The notes: a model not told the origin generated them from the sequence alone. Positions 10,540 to 22,985 are shown, counted from the first letter of the stretch. The stretch is 64,000 bases of DNA from Allium sativum (GCA_030737875.1 CM060909.1:26619659-26683658), one strand, 5' to 3'. Made by a program: numbers and translations.

Positions 10540-13500
10540 TGTAACAACCCGTATTCTCAATAAACTGTTATAACATAAATCAAGGCAGAATTAAATTCAA
10601 AAATCTGAACCAAGGGAAACGGGCTATGCCATTGCGTTCGTCTCGGAAAAATACGCGAAATAGAGTCCGAGTTTTCGAAAATCGGAGTCCGTATGACCCA
10701 GTTAAGGCCCATTGAAGTTTTCAGAAATTTCTATGCTAAAAACAGATTTAAATTTCAAATTAAAAACAAGGATTAGGGCTAATCAGGGTTAGGCGGGAAA
10801 ATTCCCGCCAGGGGCCCCATGTCGACAGGCATGTCGACAGGGCCCCCAGGGTGTCGACAGCCCTGTCGACAGCCCTGTCGACAGGGGGTGCCCAGGCAGT
10901 TTAGCCTGGTGCACCATTTCTGATTTGGGTTGGGTCTTGTGGCTTGGTTCTGGAGAATTCTGAGATCTGACGGGCCAAAACTAACCTAGGGTTAATCCTA
11001 GGGCTAAAAACACTCTAATCTTCTATAAATATACCCCTAATCCTACCCTAAAGCCTCATTAATCAATCTAGCAACTAAACTATGTCAATTTGAATCCTCA
11101 AATGGCCTCCACCTAAAAATCCCTAGCCTCCACCTTCCTCAAAGTTTAATCCTATGAAGATATGATGATCATACAACTTTTTCTATGTTGTATGAATGCT
11201 TAATAACTTGCATACTTCATTAAGTTGCAAGTTTGATTTGCTAAGTTTGTGTTTTTGGGATTTTGCAAAAGGGTTTTCTTATTTGAGGCTTTATTTTGGG
11301 TTTTAAAAGGGCTTCTTCATCTTATTTGGTGGATTTGTGGCTTGTTTATATTTGTAAGCCCTCTTACCTTCATTTTAGAAACTCTAAAGTTAATGTGTGA
11401 TGAAAGTTGGGGTTTATGTATGTTTATTGAGTTGTGTATGTTTTGACAAGTTGTGCATGTTTATGCAAGTTTAAAATGACAAGTTGTGCATGTTTGACAA
11501 GTTATGCATGATTATGGTAATATGCAAGTTCACTATGCTAAGTTATGCAAGTCTAACATGTTATGCATGTTTATGGTAATATGCAAGTTCACTATGCTAA
11601 GTTATGCAAGTCTAACATGTTATGCATGTTTATGGTAATATGCAAGTTCACTATGCTAATTTATGCAAGTCTAACATGTTATGCATGTTTATGGTAATAT
11701 GCAAGTTCACTATGCTAAGTTGTGTATGTTTTGACAAGTTGTGCATGTTTATGCAAGTTTAAAATGACAAGTTGTGCATGTTTGACAAGTTATGCATGAT
11801 TATGGTAATATGCAAGTTCACTATGCTAAGTTATGCAAGTTTAACATGTTATGCATGTTTATGGTAATATGCAAGTTCACTACGCTAAGTTGTGCAAGTC
11901 TAACATGTTATGCATGATTGTTGTGCAAGTTTATCATGTATGTTGTGCCAAGTTCCCTCTTCCTATCCTTTATGCGTTACTACGAATATGTAAGCGATAG
12001 AATGACGTTGGGGGTTTTGGGGTAAACTTAAAATACATGAAAATATAAGATTGGGAATTTACCTATTAAGTTAGGTCTACCCCTTGGGAATTTACCTATT
12101 AAGTTAGGTCTACCCAAGCATTTGTTAACTTGTAATTATGTTTTGAAATAAAGTGGACATGACACTTAGAAAACAAAAGTGTGGCCAACTCGAGGTTGGG
12201 TTGAGTTTGTAGCGTAATTCTACCCGGAACCGACCGGCTTAACTAGTGGCTACAAACAATAGGACCCAATGTGAGAAGTTGGTCATGTGGTGCCAAGACC
12301 CGAGGTTAGACTAAGTTGTGGTGTAAACCTACCCGGACCCGCCCGGCTTAACTAGTAACCGCAACAAAGTCTAATGTGAGAGGTTAAGGTGCCTTAAATT
12401 AATTAATGCCTCATGATTAGGGTTAAGTCAGGGTCCACTAATACTTAACCAATTTGGGGATTCGAGGGATTAGAATGTGGTTAAGTTGTGAACCGTTGGT
12501 TACACTTAACTAGTTTAATCCATTTGGGAGTTCAAGGGATTAGAATGGGGTTAAGCCACACTTAACCAGTTTAATCCAGGATTAGTGAAGGGTTAAATCA
12601 CACTTAACCCTCTTAGGAAACCCTAGCAGCGGGTCTGTTCCGGCAGTAATCCCAGTTTGGTATCATCACAACCCTAGAGACTAGGCTAGGGCGGGGCACG
12701 ATTACTGGACGGATGTAAACGACCAAAGGGCGATGGCCGAGTGGTACAGCGGTGCGGGTCCGGCGGGCTACGGACGTGCACGTAGTCCGATGTAGGACAA
12801 ACTCGAGGCACGGGTACCAGTAGGTTAGGGCTGTGCATTATTGCTTAAGTGTCTGGGGTTGACACCCGAGGGCTTGATACACCCAAAGGTGGACCCAGCA
12901 CAATCTAACTACAACCATACGTGGGCCATATGGACACCAACACTTGACGTGTTAGGTTTATAGGGAGCCGATCGACTAGACCGTTGGGCTGGACCTTGTA
13001 TTAAGGTCACCTCATGTTATTGGGCCAAAGCTTGGGCCAAGGGATCAATACCTGTTATGTTGGGTTGCTAGTACACCGTGGTGCAAAACTTAGCCATGTT
13101 TTATGCGATGACACCTCTATCTATCTTGTGGTAAATTTATCATGCCAGTATGTTGTTATCTATGATCATCTCAGTTTCCATCATGATGTTAACTTTATTA
13201 GTTTATAGACTGATCGTAGCAGGGCTTACTCAGTCTTTTTGACTGACCTGTTTTCTTTCGCCTCTTTTCTTCCGTTCCCCCCCCCCCCAGGTTCTCAGGG
13301 AGGGAATACAGGAGCCTAGCTTGGATCTTAGCTGCTTTCTTGGATAGCTCATGTATGCTTTGGACTTGAGCTCGCTATGGTTTTTTTTCCACTTTGGGGA
13401 TGGCTACTTTTATGTTTTCTTTTTCAGATTCAGATGATGTTATTTCATGTACTAGACTTGTTTATTTGGGAAATTGACATATTGATGTACCAAACTTGTG

Positions 13501-13677
13501 TTTTTGAAATGGTTTAAGAATCTTCCGCTGTTTTATCTACTTACTCTGTTTATTCATATATATATATATATATGTCATGTCCTGCCTTGCTATATCATTA
13601 TGCATGTTTACCAATAATGCCCCTCCAAAGCTAGTGCATTCCTTTGCGAGTGACCCTGGCGGAGGTGGGGTGTTACA
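10540..13677 (+). repeat. gypsy-1 right (3') LTR
   Basis: Near-identical copy of 3482-6614. Visible differences include G/A at 11293 within TTTATTTTGGG, AAGTT/AATTT near 11660, two A/G changes near 12765-12775, and AGTC/AATC near 12903. The C run is 12 long instead of 13 and an AT run near 13556 is longer. Ends GGGGTGTTACA at 13677. Confidence 0.95.
11023..11031 (+). promoter_or_regulatory. TATA box of the gypsy-1 3' LTR
   Basis: CTATAAATA, identical to the 5' LTR copy. In this LTR the promoter would drive transcription rightward into the flanking copia LTR and beyond. Confidence 0.5.
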
Positions 13678-13682
13678 ATGTG
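13678..13682. repeat. Target site duplication of gypsy-1, right
   Basis: ATGTG, one mismatch from ATGTA at 3477-3481. Confidence 0.6.
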
Positions 13683-14521
13683 TAATAGTAGAAATAAATT
13701 TACAATCTTCTTGGTTAAATATATTTTAGAAAAAATACTCAGAATATAGGTTTATGCACATGACAGATGTCTATCTCTTAAGGTCGTACGTCTGTTTATG
13801 CTCTATGTAAATTTTCTAGACTCAACACAGACATCTGACCTATAAGTACATACGTTTGTCACAGCTCTCGGGAAATTTACAGAGAGTATGAATAGATGTC
13901 TATCCTCTTGGGTCAGATGTCTGTTTGAGCGACGACATGTTATTCTGAAAGGGTTTCTTCCAAATAGAAAAACATGCCTATTTTCCTAAACCCGATTTTC
14001 TACCTATCAAAGATCACAACTATTTGATTGAAAAGTGTTCATTCCAAAAGCAAATTTTTTTCAATAAAACCTCTTCGATCTCTATATATAGATTGAAAAC
14101 AAAAAAGTTTAAGCACTGAATCTTTCTGAATCTATCTTATACTCTTTCTATACTCTTGCAATCTTTTCATCACTCAAAAGCATATTATTCCTTCTATATA
14201 CAAAGCACTTCAACTCAAATATCAGCTCAAGGTAATTATAGGAGAATTCTATATCATTCGGTCAAAATCAGTGTTGTAAGGAACACAATCTTGTTAAAGC
14301 AAACTATTCTTCTATAAGCCTATTCCTCCGGGTAAAGAGAGGGCTGATTTGGTAGTTGGAAAGCTGAAGTGAAGCTTCGGGATTGGACGTAGGCTGGGAG
14401 GTCTGAACCAGGATAAAAATCTAGTTTGATCGCTTATTACTTTACTTATTTCTATATTTATAGCTTTTATAGTAGTTATATTTGCGTAATTAGATACACA
14501 CGACCAACATAAGTACTTTCA
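13683..14521 (+). mobile_element. SIRE-like copia 3' LTR, part 2
   Basis: Continuation of the LTR begun at 3307. It has a TATA box at 14082, a pyrimidine-rich region downstream (CTTTCTATACTCTTGC), and a probable end at CATAAGTACTTTCA (14521), which resembles SIRE-type LTR ends that precede ATTGGTATC. With the gypsy removed the LTR would be about 1.0 kb. The right boundary is inferred from style, not from a paired LTR. Confidence 0.45.
14082..14090 (+). promoter_or_regulatory. Probable TATA box of the copia LTR
   Basis: CTATATATA followed at a normal distance by a CT-rich probable start region. This is the only strong TATA match in this LTR. Confidence 0.4.
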
Positions 14522-14863
14522 ATTTCCTAATTAATTTCCTGCTTACTTTATCTCAATTTACAAGGCCCTACCGCCCAACCCACAAATCTGAAATACTAAA
14601 AATTTCGAATATTAACACATGGAACTTTCCTATTTATTATAAAACATTTTTGTACACTTCATATTCTTGTTATTCATGGACTTAATTTTTCTTAAATTTT
14701 CACAACCATTGCCTAAGAGTACGAAACTGATATTCCAACCTTTTCCATGTGTTGTTTCACTTATTTAGTGGGTTACTCTATGGATCTAAGTTTATATATA
14801 ATATTTATATTTTGAAAATGCAAATTTGTTCAGTCACTATCTATATAGGGACCCTGAACCTAA

Positions 14864-16900
14864 GCTCTGATAACAGATGTAACGACCTAAATTTCAGCAG
14901 GCCTGAATTTTTCGTAAAATACTAAAATCTAAGTCCACTGAAACCTGAGTTGGTTTGTTTGATTTCCTAAAGAAAAGTAAAGATAAATATATTATAGCTC
15001 ACAATAAAATATCTCATAGTGAAATGAATAAAATATAATAGTAAGGAAATAATTACATAATGACACTGTCTAGCAAGTGTCTCTATGCTGTAAAATCTCT
15101 GCCACCTGTCTATCTTGCGAGTTTGTTATGAGGAGGTGGTTGGAACAAAAGTTCTGGTGAATGGATAAATTATACTTTCTATAAGTAACTAAACATATAT
15201 CGTTCTATCACCGGGCCAGTTTTGTTAAGTTATTTGGGTTTATTGCACATTACACTTCTCGTTTTTCGCATCAATCGTACCCATCTACTCCCAAGTAGAT
15301 TAACATAATAAATCATATATATATATATATAGCCATATGCCCCTCATCTTAAGGAACTCCTCATAGTACCTATCTCGAGTGGTCTCCATTATCGTACTAC
15401 AAAAACGTACTAAATCTCCATCACTATGCTACGAAATCATAGTGGATCACGCTATGAAGGCGCACAAAGTCTCCATCTCCATGCTACGAAAGCATACTAG
15501 GCCACGCTGCGAAAGCGTATCGAGCCTTCATTACCATGCTACGAAAGTGTATTATCTACTATTTAAGTTTCACTATAAAAATCAATCGGGGGACTTCTAC
15601 ATCTGTAAAGGACAGCTTCGTTAGGCTTACAATACAAATATCTATTGATTTGGTCTATCTATTTTCTCAGGGACCATGGCCCCATTCGGCCCCTCCAACC
15701 AATGGAAGACCATATCAAGGGCTAAGTGACAACGCCCTTAACAAACAATATAAACATCCATTCTATGTTGTGCCTCATCCAATATCTTAATAGTGAAAGA
15801 TCACTGGCCTCTTGGTTTAACTTCATCCTTTCCCGTACTCGCTCAAACTGACGATGGCAAGTATCCAACGACTTACTATTGTTATTGTATCTTGACCACA
15901 AAGCCTGCTTACGAAGCCAAGGCAGCTACCAAATCCTAAAAAGAATCCCATCAGTCTTCTGGATGCCCTCAACATAAATGCAGCCAAGGCATACTCTATG
16001 GATAAAACCGTACAGACCTACCTCTAGGGGTTCAGCTTCATTAGGCCTACTCTAGATGGCCATCTCAGAGTATCCTCACGTCCCGTGGAAGTCTCGAACT
16101 TCTTTCCACTCCCGTCGAATATTAATTTGGATGCGCTCCCACCATGTCTACGGACACCTACTATGATCTGCCACGTTGGGCTCTTCATTTAGAATTCCTT
16201 CGAACTAGTCCAAACACATCTCACTATTTTATTAGACCCTATGTCTAATCTTTTGTTATGCATTTACCTCACTTTTCTTTTTTATAATTATCCTTATTGT
16301 TCAATTCATTAAATTTGAACATTAATTACTTATTTATCAACTTTATTAGCGATCATAGATACATCAAATAACTATAGAATGCCTGATCATAAGGCCATTA
16401 TATAATATAATGCCTAATCGCAAAGCCACCATAAAATAGAATGCCTAATCCTAAGGCTACCATATAATAGAATGCCTAATCGTAAGGCCACCATAGAATA
16501 GAATGCCTAATCGCAAGACTACCCTCGAATTTTTCTTATTAAACTAGGAATCAATCTAGGCTATTTCTAACTTCATAATTTAATCATTATATACATATTC
16601 CTGTTCTTAATTTATATTTCCAATTTGGCATAACTATAGTAAATTTGGGCACAATTGGACTTATACCCTTTTTTATTGCAGTTTTGGAATCACATGTTCA
16701 TTTAGCCCTAAATTATCAAATCCTCTTTTATTCATAATTCCAATTGAATTATATTTTCCAAGTTCGCAAATAAAAAGGACTATAATCATTTGCATAAAAT
16801 TAGACGCACAATTCAGTCTTATACATGTGCCATAATTGCATATTTTTGCATGTTTACCGCATAACCAAAATTAAACATAAAAATGTAAAACCCAACGCAA
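14864..16900 (-). mobile_element. Ty3/gypsy LTR fragment, minus strand, with primer binding site
   Basis: GCTCTGATAACA at 14864-14875 is the reverse complement of an initiator tRNA-Met binding site with one mismatch. It is followed by an LTR start TGTAACGACCTAAATTTCAG at 14878. The element therefore reads leftward, with its 5' LTR to the right. The interior left of 14860 is only a few hundred bases and runs into the copia LTR, so the rest is missing or displaced. The right end of the LTR is not clear; 16900 is approximate. Confidence 0.55.
16374..16527. repeat. Tandem array of about 31-bp units, five copies
   Basis: The unit is TAGAATGCCTAATCGTAAGG followed by CCACCATA, with point changes between copies and lengths of 29-33 bp. 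It lies within the minus-strand LTR fragment. Confidence 0.85.
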
Positions 16901-16947
16901 AATGGGGGAAAGAGGACTGAGAAAATATCTTATTAATTTAATAGGAA

Positions 16948-17041
16948 TCAAACAATGATATATACTGCTATTAAAAAGAATAATTTAAATCCCCTCAAAC
17001 AATGATATATACTTCTATTAAAAAGAATAATTTAAATCCCC
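16948..17041. repeat. 47-bp direct repeat, two copies
   Basis: TCAAACAATGATATATACT begins both copies (16948 and 16995), and they differ at one position (GCT/TCT). This is a simple tandem duplication. Confidence 0.9.
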
Positions 17042-18609
17042 TCATCTTAGATTTGCGCTCCAAGTTCTGGATCTGATTTGGGTATTTATATCTAAAATCT
17101 AGAACTTCGTCCTCTAAATCTTAAATCAGATTGTCTAATCTAATATTTCTATTTCTGAATAACTGGGGGGAGGGGGGAATGATAGGGCTTCCGTACCCTC
17201 TCAGAAAATATGAGTATGACGCTATCCCTTTAGGTTTATTTATTAACGTGCGTTCGTCAGATATAAAACAAAATAAATCTTACCATTTAAGCAAACCCAA
17301 GCCTGAAATACACCTAGAAAAATGTCACTCACTAATATAGGTCGATGCATAGGTCGAACTGGCCCTATTTTGGTCGACCCAAATGATTTTTAAATTGTTT
17401 GGTCCCGATGTCTTCTTGTGTGATTTATTCTTCTGACCATTTGTTTTTGACGTTATTCTAGTTTCTTAGATGGTGTGGCCCGTTCGTTGCATAAAATAGT
17501 AATAAACTAATTAATAGCAACTTCTCTACAATGTTGTAAAACTTTTATAAAAAATTTCAATAATTTATTTTTGGTCGAAAACCAAAACTTGCAGTTGTTG
17601 ATTCCTAGATATAAATTAAGCCCTCGGTATGTTTAAACAATTTAAATAGTAAATCCTAGACTAACAATGATAAGTATGGTAATGGGCATGAGCTTGGTTT
17701 CTTATAGGTAAAATCCAGTTTCTTATCTTCTAATTTGACACCCTTAAGGTATGTTATATTCATCTTTTCGCTTTGTGGTCATCTCTCTAATATCTAAAGC
17801 GTAGTAAATGGTCAAAACTCTATTAGTATATGTACTTAACTGTGAAATCCAACACCAAAGTCCATGGTTAAATTTAGTAATAATTATCAATTAAATAATG
17901 TGCAATGACAATAAACTTTGATTTTACATTGTTACCAATTATGATGATATCAACATTCCGTTCAAGAAGACAAATCATCCATTATATAGCGTTTCGCTTC
18001 CCATGGTTCAGATTATACCCAATATAGACTTAGCACGACAATGTTATTATGTGATTCTCCATAATCGAAGTATAGTTTAGAATAGATTCATGATTGGTTG
18101 TTGCACAAGATCTTCTATTTGACTTTTAACTAATAGAATAATATCGATGATATCGTTCCAAAGAAACTATATCTACCTGACTTTTGGCGTTGGGACGGTT
18201 GTAGGTAATTTACACACCGTCAGATCGAGAGCATTACATGCGTTAGTTTCAATAGATATATCAATATCTCTATCTCAATACATCTTATTTAGGAATATTT
18301 GAGGACAAATACTTATTTTATCGATTCAATATTCATGGTTACAAACACATATATAATGGAAGTCGATTAAGTATTTTTTTTTAAGAATTTACTACTTACA
18401 TATTTGATGTACTTATAATATTATTTAATATCTTTTAAGAACCAATATCTTAAGTTATAAGATCTCTAGTTTTTTATTCTAGACATTTTGGGTTTGATTC
18501 AATGAGACACCAAAATATGCCTTTGCTTAATTTAAGAATCACTCTTATTATCAGATAACATTTAAAATTCCAATATAATATTATATAAAATATAAAATAA
18601 AATATTAAA
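17042..18609. other. AT-rich stretch without a recognisable gene
   Basis: No coding sequence, LTR end or inverted repeat could be supported on either strand. The open frame at 17131-17340 has no recognisable feature. Confidence 0.5.
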
Positions 18610-18612
18610 ATT
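18610..18612. repeat. Target site duplication of the CACTA element, left
   Basis: ATT, matched by ATT at 23597-23599; three base pairs is the standard CACTA duplication. Confidence 0.75.
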
Positions 18613-18735
18613 CACTACAACAAAAACACCATTTTACAACTTTAATTTTACAACTGTCAGTTCACTAAATTTGTAATACACATATTTTTAACAACTTTTC
18701 ATTTTGTTAGTTGTAATAGATGCCTATTACAAACT
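18613..18735. repeat. CACTA left terminal inverted repeat and subterminal repeats
   Basis: The terminal CACTACAACAAA is followed by several TTACAAC, GTTGTAA and TTGTAATA words on both strands within about 110 bp. Confidence 0.8.
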
Positions 18736-19059
18736 TCATGTTTATAATATCTATATATTAGTATTCAATAATAACTAATAATTAATAATAAACTTAGGAA
18801 CCAATAATATTTATTAATTATTATTAAATAATTAATAGTTAATAAGTAGTAATTTATTTTTAATAGTTAATGTTAATTGCTTATTAATTAATAATTAGTA
18901 ACATATACATTATAAGCTTTTAATAATTATTACTCGATTATAACTAAGTAGAAATAAGTAAAAGTTTAATCATAACTATTATTAATAAGTAATATTTGAT
19001 TTGGTAGTAACTTTTTCAGCAGTTTATTTAATACAACAGTCGACTTGAACGACAGTCGG

Positions 19060-19160
19060 CTCAAACAGCGGCATGTCCCGGACGGCGGTCGACCTAGCTG
19101 GTTAGGTCGCGGGGGGTTCAGGGGGCAACGCCCCCGGCGGGGTGCGGGGCATCACCCCAT
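19060..19160. other. GC-rich double-hairpin island inside the CACTA element
   Basis: About 100 bp of strongly GC-rich sequence in an otherwise AT-rich element. It contains GGGGGCAACGCCCCC (19121-19135, 6-bp stem) and GGGGTG...CACCCC (19139-19158, 6-bp stem). The open frame over it (19045-19230) shows no protein family features. Confidence 0.7.
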
Positions 19161-20344
19161 CACGATATATCTTATTTGTTCGAAATATGAATTAATTACT
19201 GTAAAAAATGAAGTTAATAATGACTACTAAATAACTATCATACTAATTAATAAATAATAACTATTACATAATTACTATTTAACAATTAATAATTTGCAAT
19301 TATTATTAAAAAATTGATAAAGTAACAGGTAATTAATATTCAACACTTAATATATATATATATTATTTTATATTAATTAAGAAGTAATAATCACTAGTTA
19401 AGACTAATTTTAAGTATTTAGTAATATTCAAAATTTCATAAAATTCCAAAATGTTAGAAAAACTTCAAATTTCAAAAAACAACAACCAATAAGTTGTAGA
19501 TTATCACTTTGTATGTATCTAAAAGGGTTCACTTTCCTATAAATTACCTTTTCACGTCAGTTTGACAAAACTACGTTTTCCCTCTAGGTGAATTGTTTGG
19601 CTCCAATTCTAAAATATTTTCCCTCCGTCATTTCAGTCCACATGTCCGCTTTTTTATTTTCACTCCCCAACAAGACCCGAATCCATCTTCTCGACCAAAA
19701 CCAAATAACCCCTCAACAAATTCTAGTTCCACCTCCAGATCTAATTCATCTCAACACAATTCTTTCACCGTAGTTCTATTTACTGAGTCGCAGTCCCAGA
19801 TCGATAGGGTTAATTACTGAGAAACCAATATCTTCGTTTACGTGAAGCCACGGTTCGGGCCATGAGCCACAGAGAAACTAGGGTTTTGGTTTTGCAGAAT
19901 TTTTGGTCATCATGTAGTAAATTGGAGAATGGAGCAACGCTCCGTGATGTGAGATGCATCCAAAGTTGAGCTTTGGTGGATTTCCACTCCAAATGTTGCG
20001 TGCATCGTAGGGAAGCTCACTGGTTGGAGATGATGACGCGGTTCAAAAGAAGGTTGCAAAGGAGGGACGATGGAGTCAAGGAGGAGAATTTTGCTTAGAT
20101 GAGTTCGTTGTTGGCGGCGGTTTCTTGAACGGAGGCATAGAGAGGGGGGAATAGCATGGCGAAAGTTTAGGTTTTTGGCATTCAGGTGTAGAGGGGGATT
20201 TGGATGTTGAATTGGAGAAGAAGGGGGATGTCAACTAGGTTGTTTATGCTGACATATTTGCAGTGTTGCAATATACACATGCACATAGTGTGTCGATGAT
20301 GAGTAATATTGTTTATTTTATTTGAATGTAGGAATTTTGAATAT

Positions 20345-20413
20345 ATGGCTACTGAAAGGTTTTGAATAAGTTAAAGGATTTGCAGAAGGATCCATCAACA
20401 TTATGCAGTGCAG
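20345..20413 (+). pseudogene. Captured first exon of a UBC4/5-type ubiquitin-conjugating enzyme
   Basis: Starting at the ATG at 20345 the sequence reads MATER. After a one-base frameshift it continues LNKLKDLQKDPSTLCSA, the N-terminal helix of UBC4/5-class E2 enzymes (plant UBC8/UBC10/UBC28 group: ILKELKDLQKDPPTSCSAG). The match stops at GCAG, where plant genes of this group have their first intron, and the following bases ATTTGTTATTTT look like intron. No catalytic-cysteine exon is visible downstream. It is therefore a transduplicated exon, not a gene. The family match is strong for its length, but only about 22 residues long. Confidence 0.72.
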
Positions 20414-21750
20414 ATTTGTTATTTTTCTTCATATATCTATATTGTTATTTGTTGAGTTTATTGTTGTGGTTGTATTAGATGATTTAAAATGCGATATTAA
20501 CGCCAACACAATGTATGATTGGCTTTGCATTTCCTTACATATTTTTTTGAGCTATTGCAGTATTTTTGCAAGCCATTGTTGATGGAAAAAACATTGTCAG
20601 TAATGAGTATTTTCTAACTACTTTTTTTTCTTTTTATTTTCATGATTTATCATCTAAGTTGGATATGGAATAAAGGGTGAAATTATAGTTTTTTTACTGT
20701 GATTGTCCTATGAGATTTAGAAAATGTTATTCTGCCTTCCTTTTTTTTAACATACATAAAAGGTAGAACATTAGTTTATGCTATAGAATGCGGAGCGCAA
20801 CACCTACTGCAACACCCACTCTGCAAAATACCAATTATTTGCAAACCTAAGATTCATCACACTGTACATAGTAAATGTAGATAGATTCATCACACTGTGC
20901 ACAATTTATAAGCCTAGATGCATCATAAACTAGTTGCGTAGAGGACCATGTCATGGCTTATCGCTTCAGTCCATGGTTATTAAAGTTGGGCATTTGGGAT
21001 AAGGTTAGTAAAATTTCTGGGTTACAGGGATTGATTCCTCTTTGAGGTGCTGAACCATAATATTTTATAACTTAGGAGTTAAGATTCTTCCTCAATTTTC
21101 TACCTTAAGCTAAATTTTGTGAACTTCATGTTGACAATCAAGAAGCATGCTATACAATAATTTGACTTTTGCATGTTGTTCATGCAAGATAAGCAAAAGT
21201 GATGCAAGCATTCAATAACTGTAGACATTTCAGATGCATCTATGTCTTATAGAAAAATTATATAAGTTTCCTGTATTGCCCTCTTGGCCCTTTGCTTGAT
21301 ATTTAGAATCTTTGATGACTCAATCTCTTGCTGGTTTGAATACACACTTAATATCAAAGCATGGAACTGGACACTTGTTGCATCCATCAAGCTTTCCTCA
21401 AAACAATTGTATCTGAATGAGCTTGTTTAAGAGTTTATGCAGTTGTCCTTGTCCCAGGCTTTGTCCTTGTCGTGCTCTGCCGGTTGAGCTTCTTCCCACC
21501 ATTCGTACAAAATACAACAGGTCTAGATATATGTGATTGTTTAAGTATGAGTTAAGACGTTGACATAGCAAAGAGGTTATACAGAACAGATGGTCAAGGA
21601 TGCTAATGTTGTGGTTTTCGCATTTGGTTCTTATTGACTAGGGGTATCTTTTTTTCTATGAAATTGCATAGGCTGTGGAAAGATAGGTTGGTATCCAAGT
21701 TGAATCCTTTTCCGAGGATTAAACATCTTGGTGTTGCAGGAGGAACTGAT

Positions 21751-22140
21751 GGATAGAATTAGCTGCAAATCCTGTTATGCTATCAAAACTGATGAACGGG
21801 AATATAGTTAGAAGCCTTGAAGGAATTCCATCTATGGATCCTATATTATTTGTTGGATACCATACGTTAATGGGTTTTGATTTAGGCCATTTAATCTCAA
21901 GACTGTTTACAAAGAAGAATATTCATCTCCAAGGAATTGGTCATCCATTTATGTTCGACAGAGATTGTGAAAAGCTTATGTTCGATTCTTCATTATTTGA
22001 TTCAATTAGAGTTATGGGTGAGGTTTCTATCTCCGCCTCTGGTCTCTAAAGCTGTTATCAAAGAAATCACATGTTCTGCTTTTTCCAAGAGGTGCACATG
22101 AAGCTTGTCATAAAAAAGCAAGAATTTTGGCACCATATTC
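21751..22140 (+). pseudogene. Captured exon(s) of a phytyl ester synthase (PES/ELT)-like acyltransferase
   Basis: The frame WIELAANPVMLSKLMNG at 21751 onward, then GIPSMDPILFVGYHTLMGFD and KKNIHLQGIGHPFMF, then LFDSIRVMGEVSISAS up to 22049, matches the acyltransferase half of plant PES1/PES2-like plastid esterase/acyltransferases. Those read PVML, GIPSEGPVLLVGYHMLLG, GIAHPLLF and VMGAVPVS. After a frameshift the match continues as KLLSKKSHVLLFPRGAHEAC (about 22049-22110), corresponding to the family's HVLLYPGGVREAL. The N-terminal hydrolase half is not recognisable. The frameshift and a stop at 22140 show it is not functional here. It lies in the middle of the CACTA element, so capture by the transposon is the natural explanation. 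Confidence 0.75.
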
Positions 22141-22589
22141 TCTACAAGATTGAATCATTTGCATTCAAAAGAACTTATCTGTAATCCTCATAAAGGAATT
22201 CCACAACATCATCTTGTGTTAACATAACTGAAAACAGTGACATCACTTTTTTAAACTCTTCTACGCCACGGACAAAGAAAATTAGTAATAAATTAAATTA
22301 GGATGGATTACAACAGAAGCTAACATGCTACTACATATTGCAGGTGTAGTTAAATTTGACCAAGCATGGAAAACAATTCAAAAAGAGTATGTCTATGTCA
22401 TGCACCATTTCATAATAATCAGAGGTATGTCTATGTCATGCATAATTATGCGTACTATTCTGAAAAAGATTTTATTTATTTCTTTCAATGTAACTATTAC
22501 ACCATGTTTTTGTGGTTACATTTCCTGTTATACACTGATCTTATCGAGCATGTACATTTCCTTCAATCAATTATTAGGGTTTTTTTTTC

Positions 22590-22614
22590 AAAGAAGAAGA
22601 AGAAGAAGAAGAAA
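22590..22614. repeat. GAA microsatellite
   Basis: Six to seven AGA/GAA units following a T run. The open frames crossing it (22325-22723, 22366-22686) look accidental. Confidence 0.85.
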
Positions 22615-22874
22615 TGGTATATACACACATATATATTTATTCTTCTTCAAAACTTTTTCATTAGCAAGAAGTTTTGTGCCATTTAAAATAAGTTTGCAGA
22701 CTACAGTTATTTCCCAAATCTAGTGTGAAAAAATAACAGTAAAATGCATGGATTTTCAATTTATTTACAATGATATCATTTCATTTTGTTATAACTCATT
22801 AGTAGCATCAATGATTACTCCAACATTATTATTTTACGTTTTCTTGAGTGACGCTAATTGGCTTGATTGATGTG

Positions 22875-22985
22875 GCAGTGGATCCAGAAGCTTTCTTGTG
22901 GAAGCCGAATTCTGTAATGACTACCATTGGAGAAGCTGTTGGATCAATTGTGGCTTGGAATAAAAATTACGTTGCCTTCAGCTAG
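22875..22985 (+). pseudogene. Possible DUF8039-like fragment of transposon origin
   Basis: In one frame the sequence reads AVDPEAFLWKPNSVMTT then IGEAVGSIVAWNKNYVAF before a stop. The GEAVGSxVAWxKxxV signature resembles the end of the DUF8039 domain that often accompanies plant CACTA-type and Ulp1-carrying elements. Only one short block is seen, so this is a suggestion. Confidence 0.4.

Larger units (their letters stand above)
3482..13677 (+). mobile_element. Ty3/gypsy LTR retrotransposon with intact gag and decayed pol (gypsy-1)
   Basis: Two LTRs of 3133 and 3138 bp (3482-6614 and 10540-13677) flank a 3.9-kb interior with a primer binding site, gag, pol remnants in the order protease, RT, integrase, and a polypurine tract. 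RT before integrase marks Ty3/gypsy. The LTRs differ at only about half a dozen substitutions plus length changes in the poly-C and AT runs, so the insertion is young. The pol region has many stops and frameshifts and lacks a recognisable RNase H, so the element cannot supply its own reverse transcriptase and must have moved in trans. It sits inside a SIRE-like copia LTR. Confidence 0.93.

Noticed and set aside
21400..21500. Additional PES-like coding upstream of the captured exon
   Set aside because: A few residues (VLVP-like) could be forced to fit the hydrolase half, but not above chance.
22325..22723. 132-aa frame in the CACTA element
   Set aside because: It crosses a GAA microsatellite and runs of T, is overlapped by another open frame of similar length, and has no domain.
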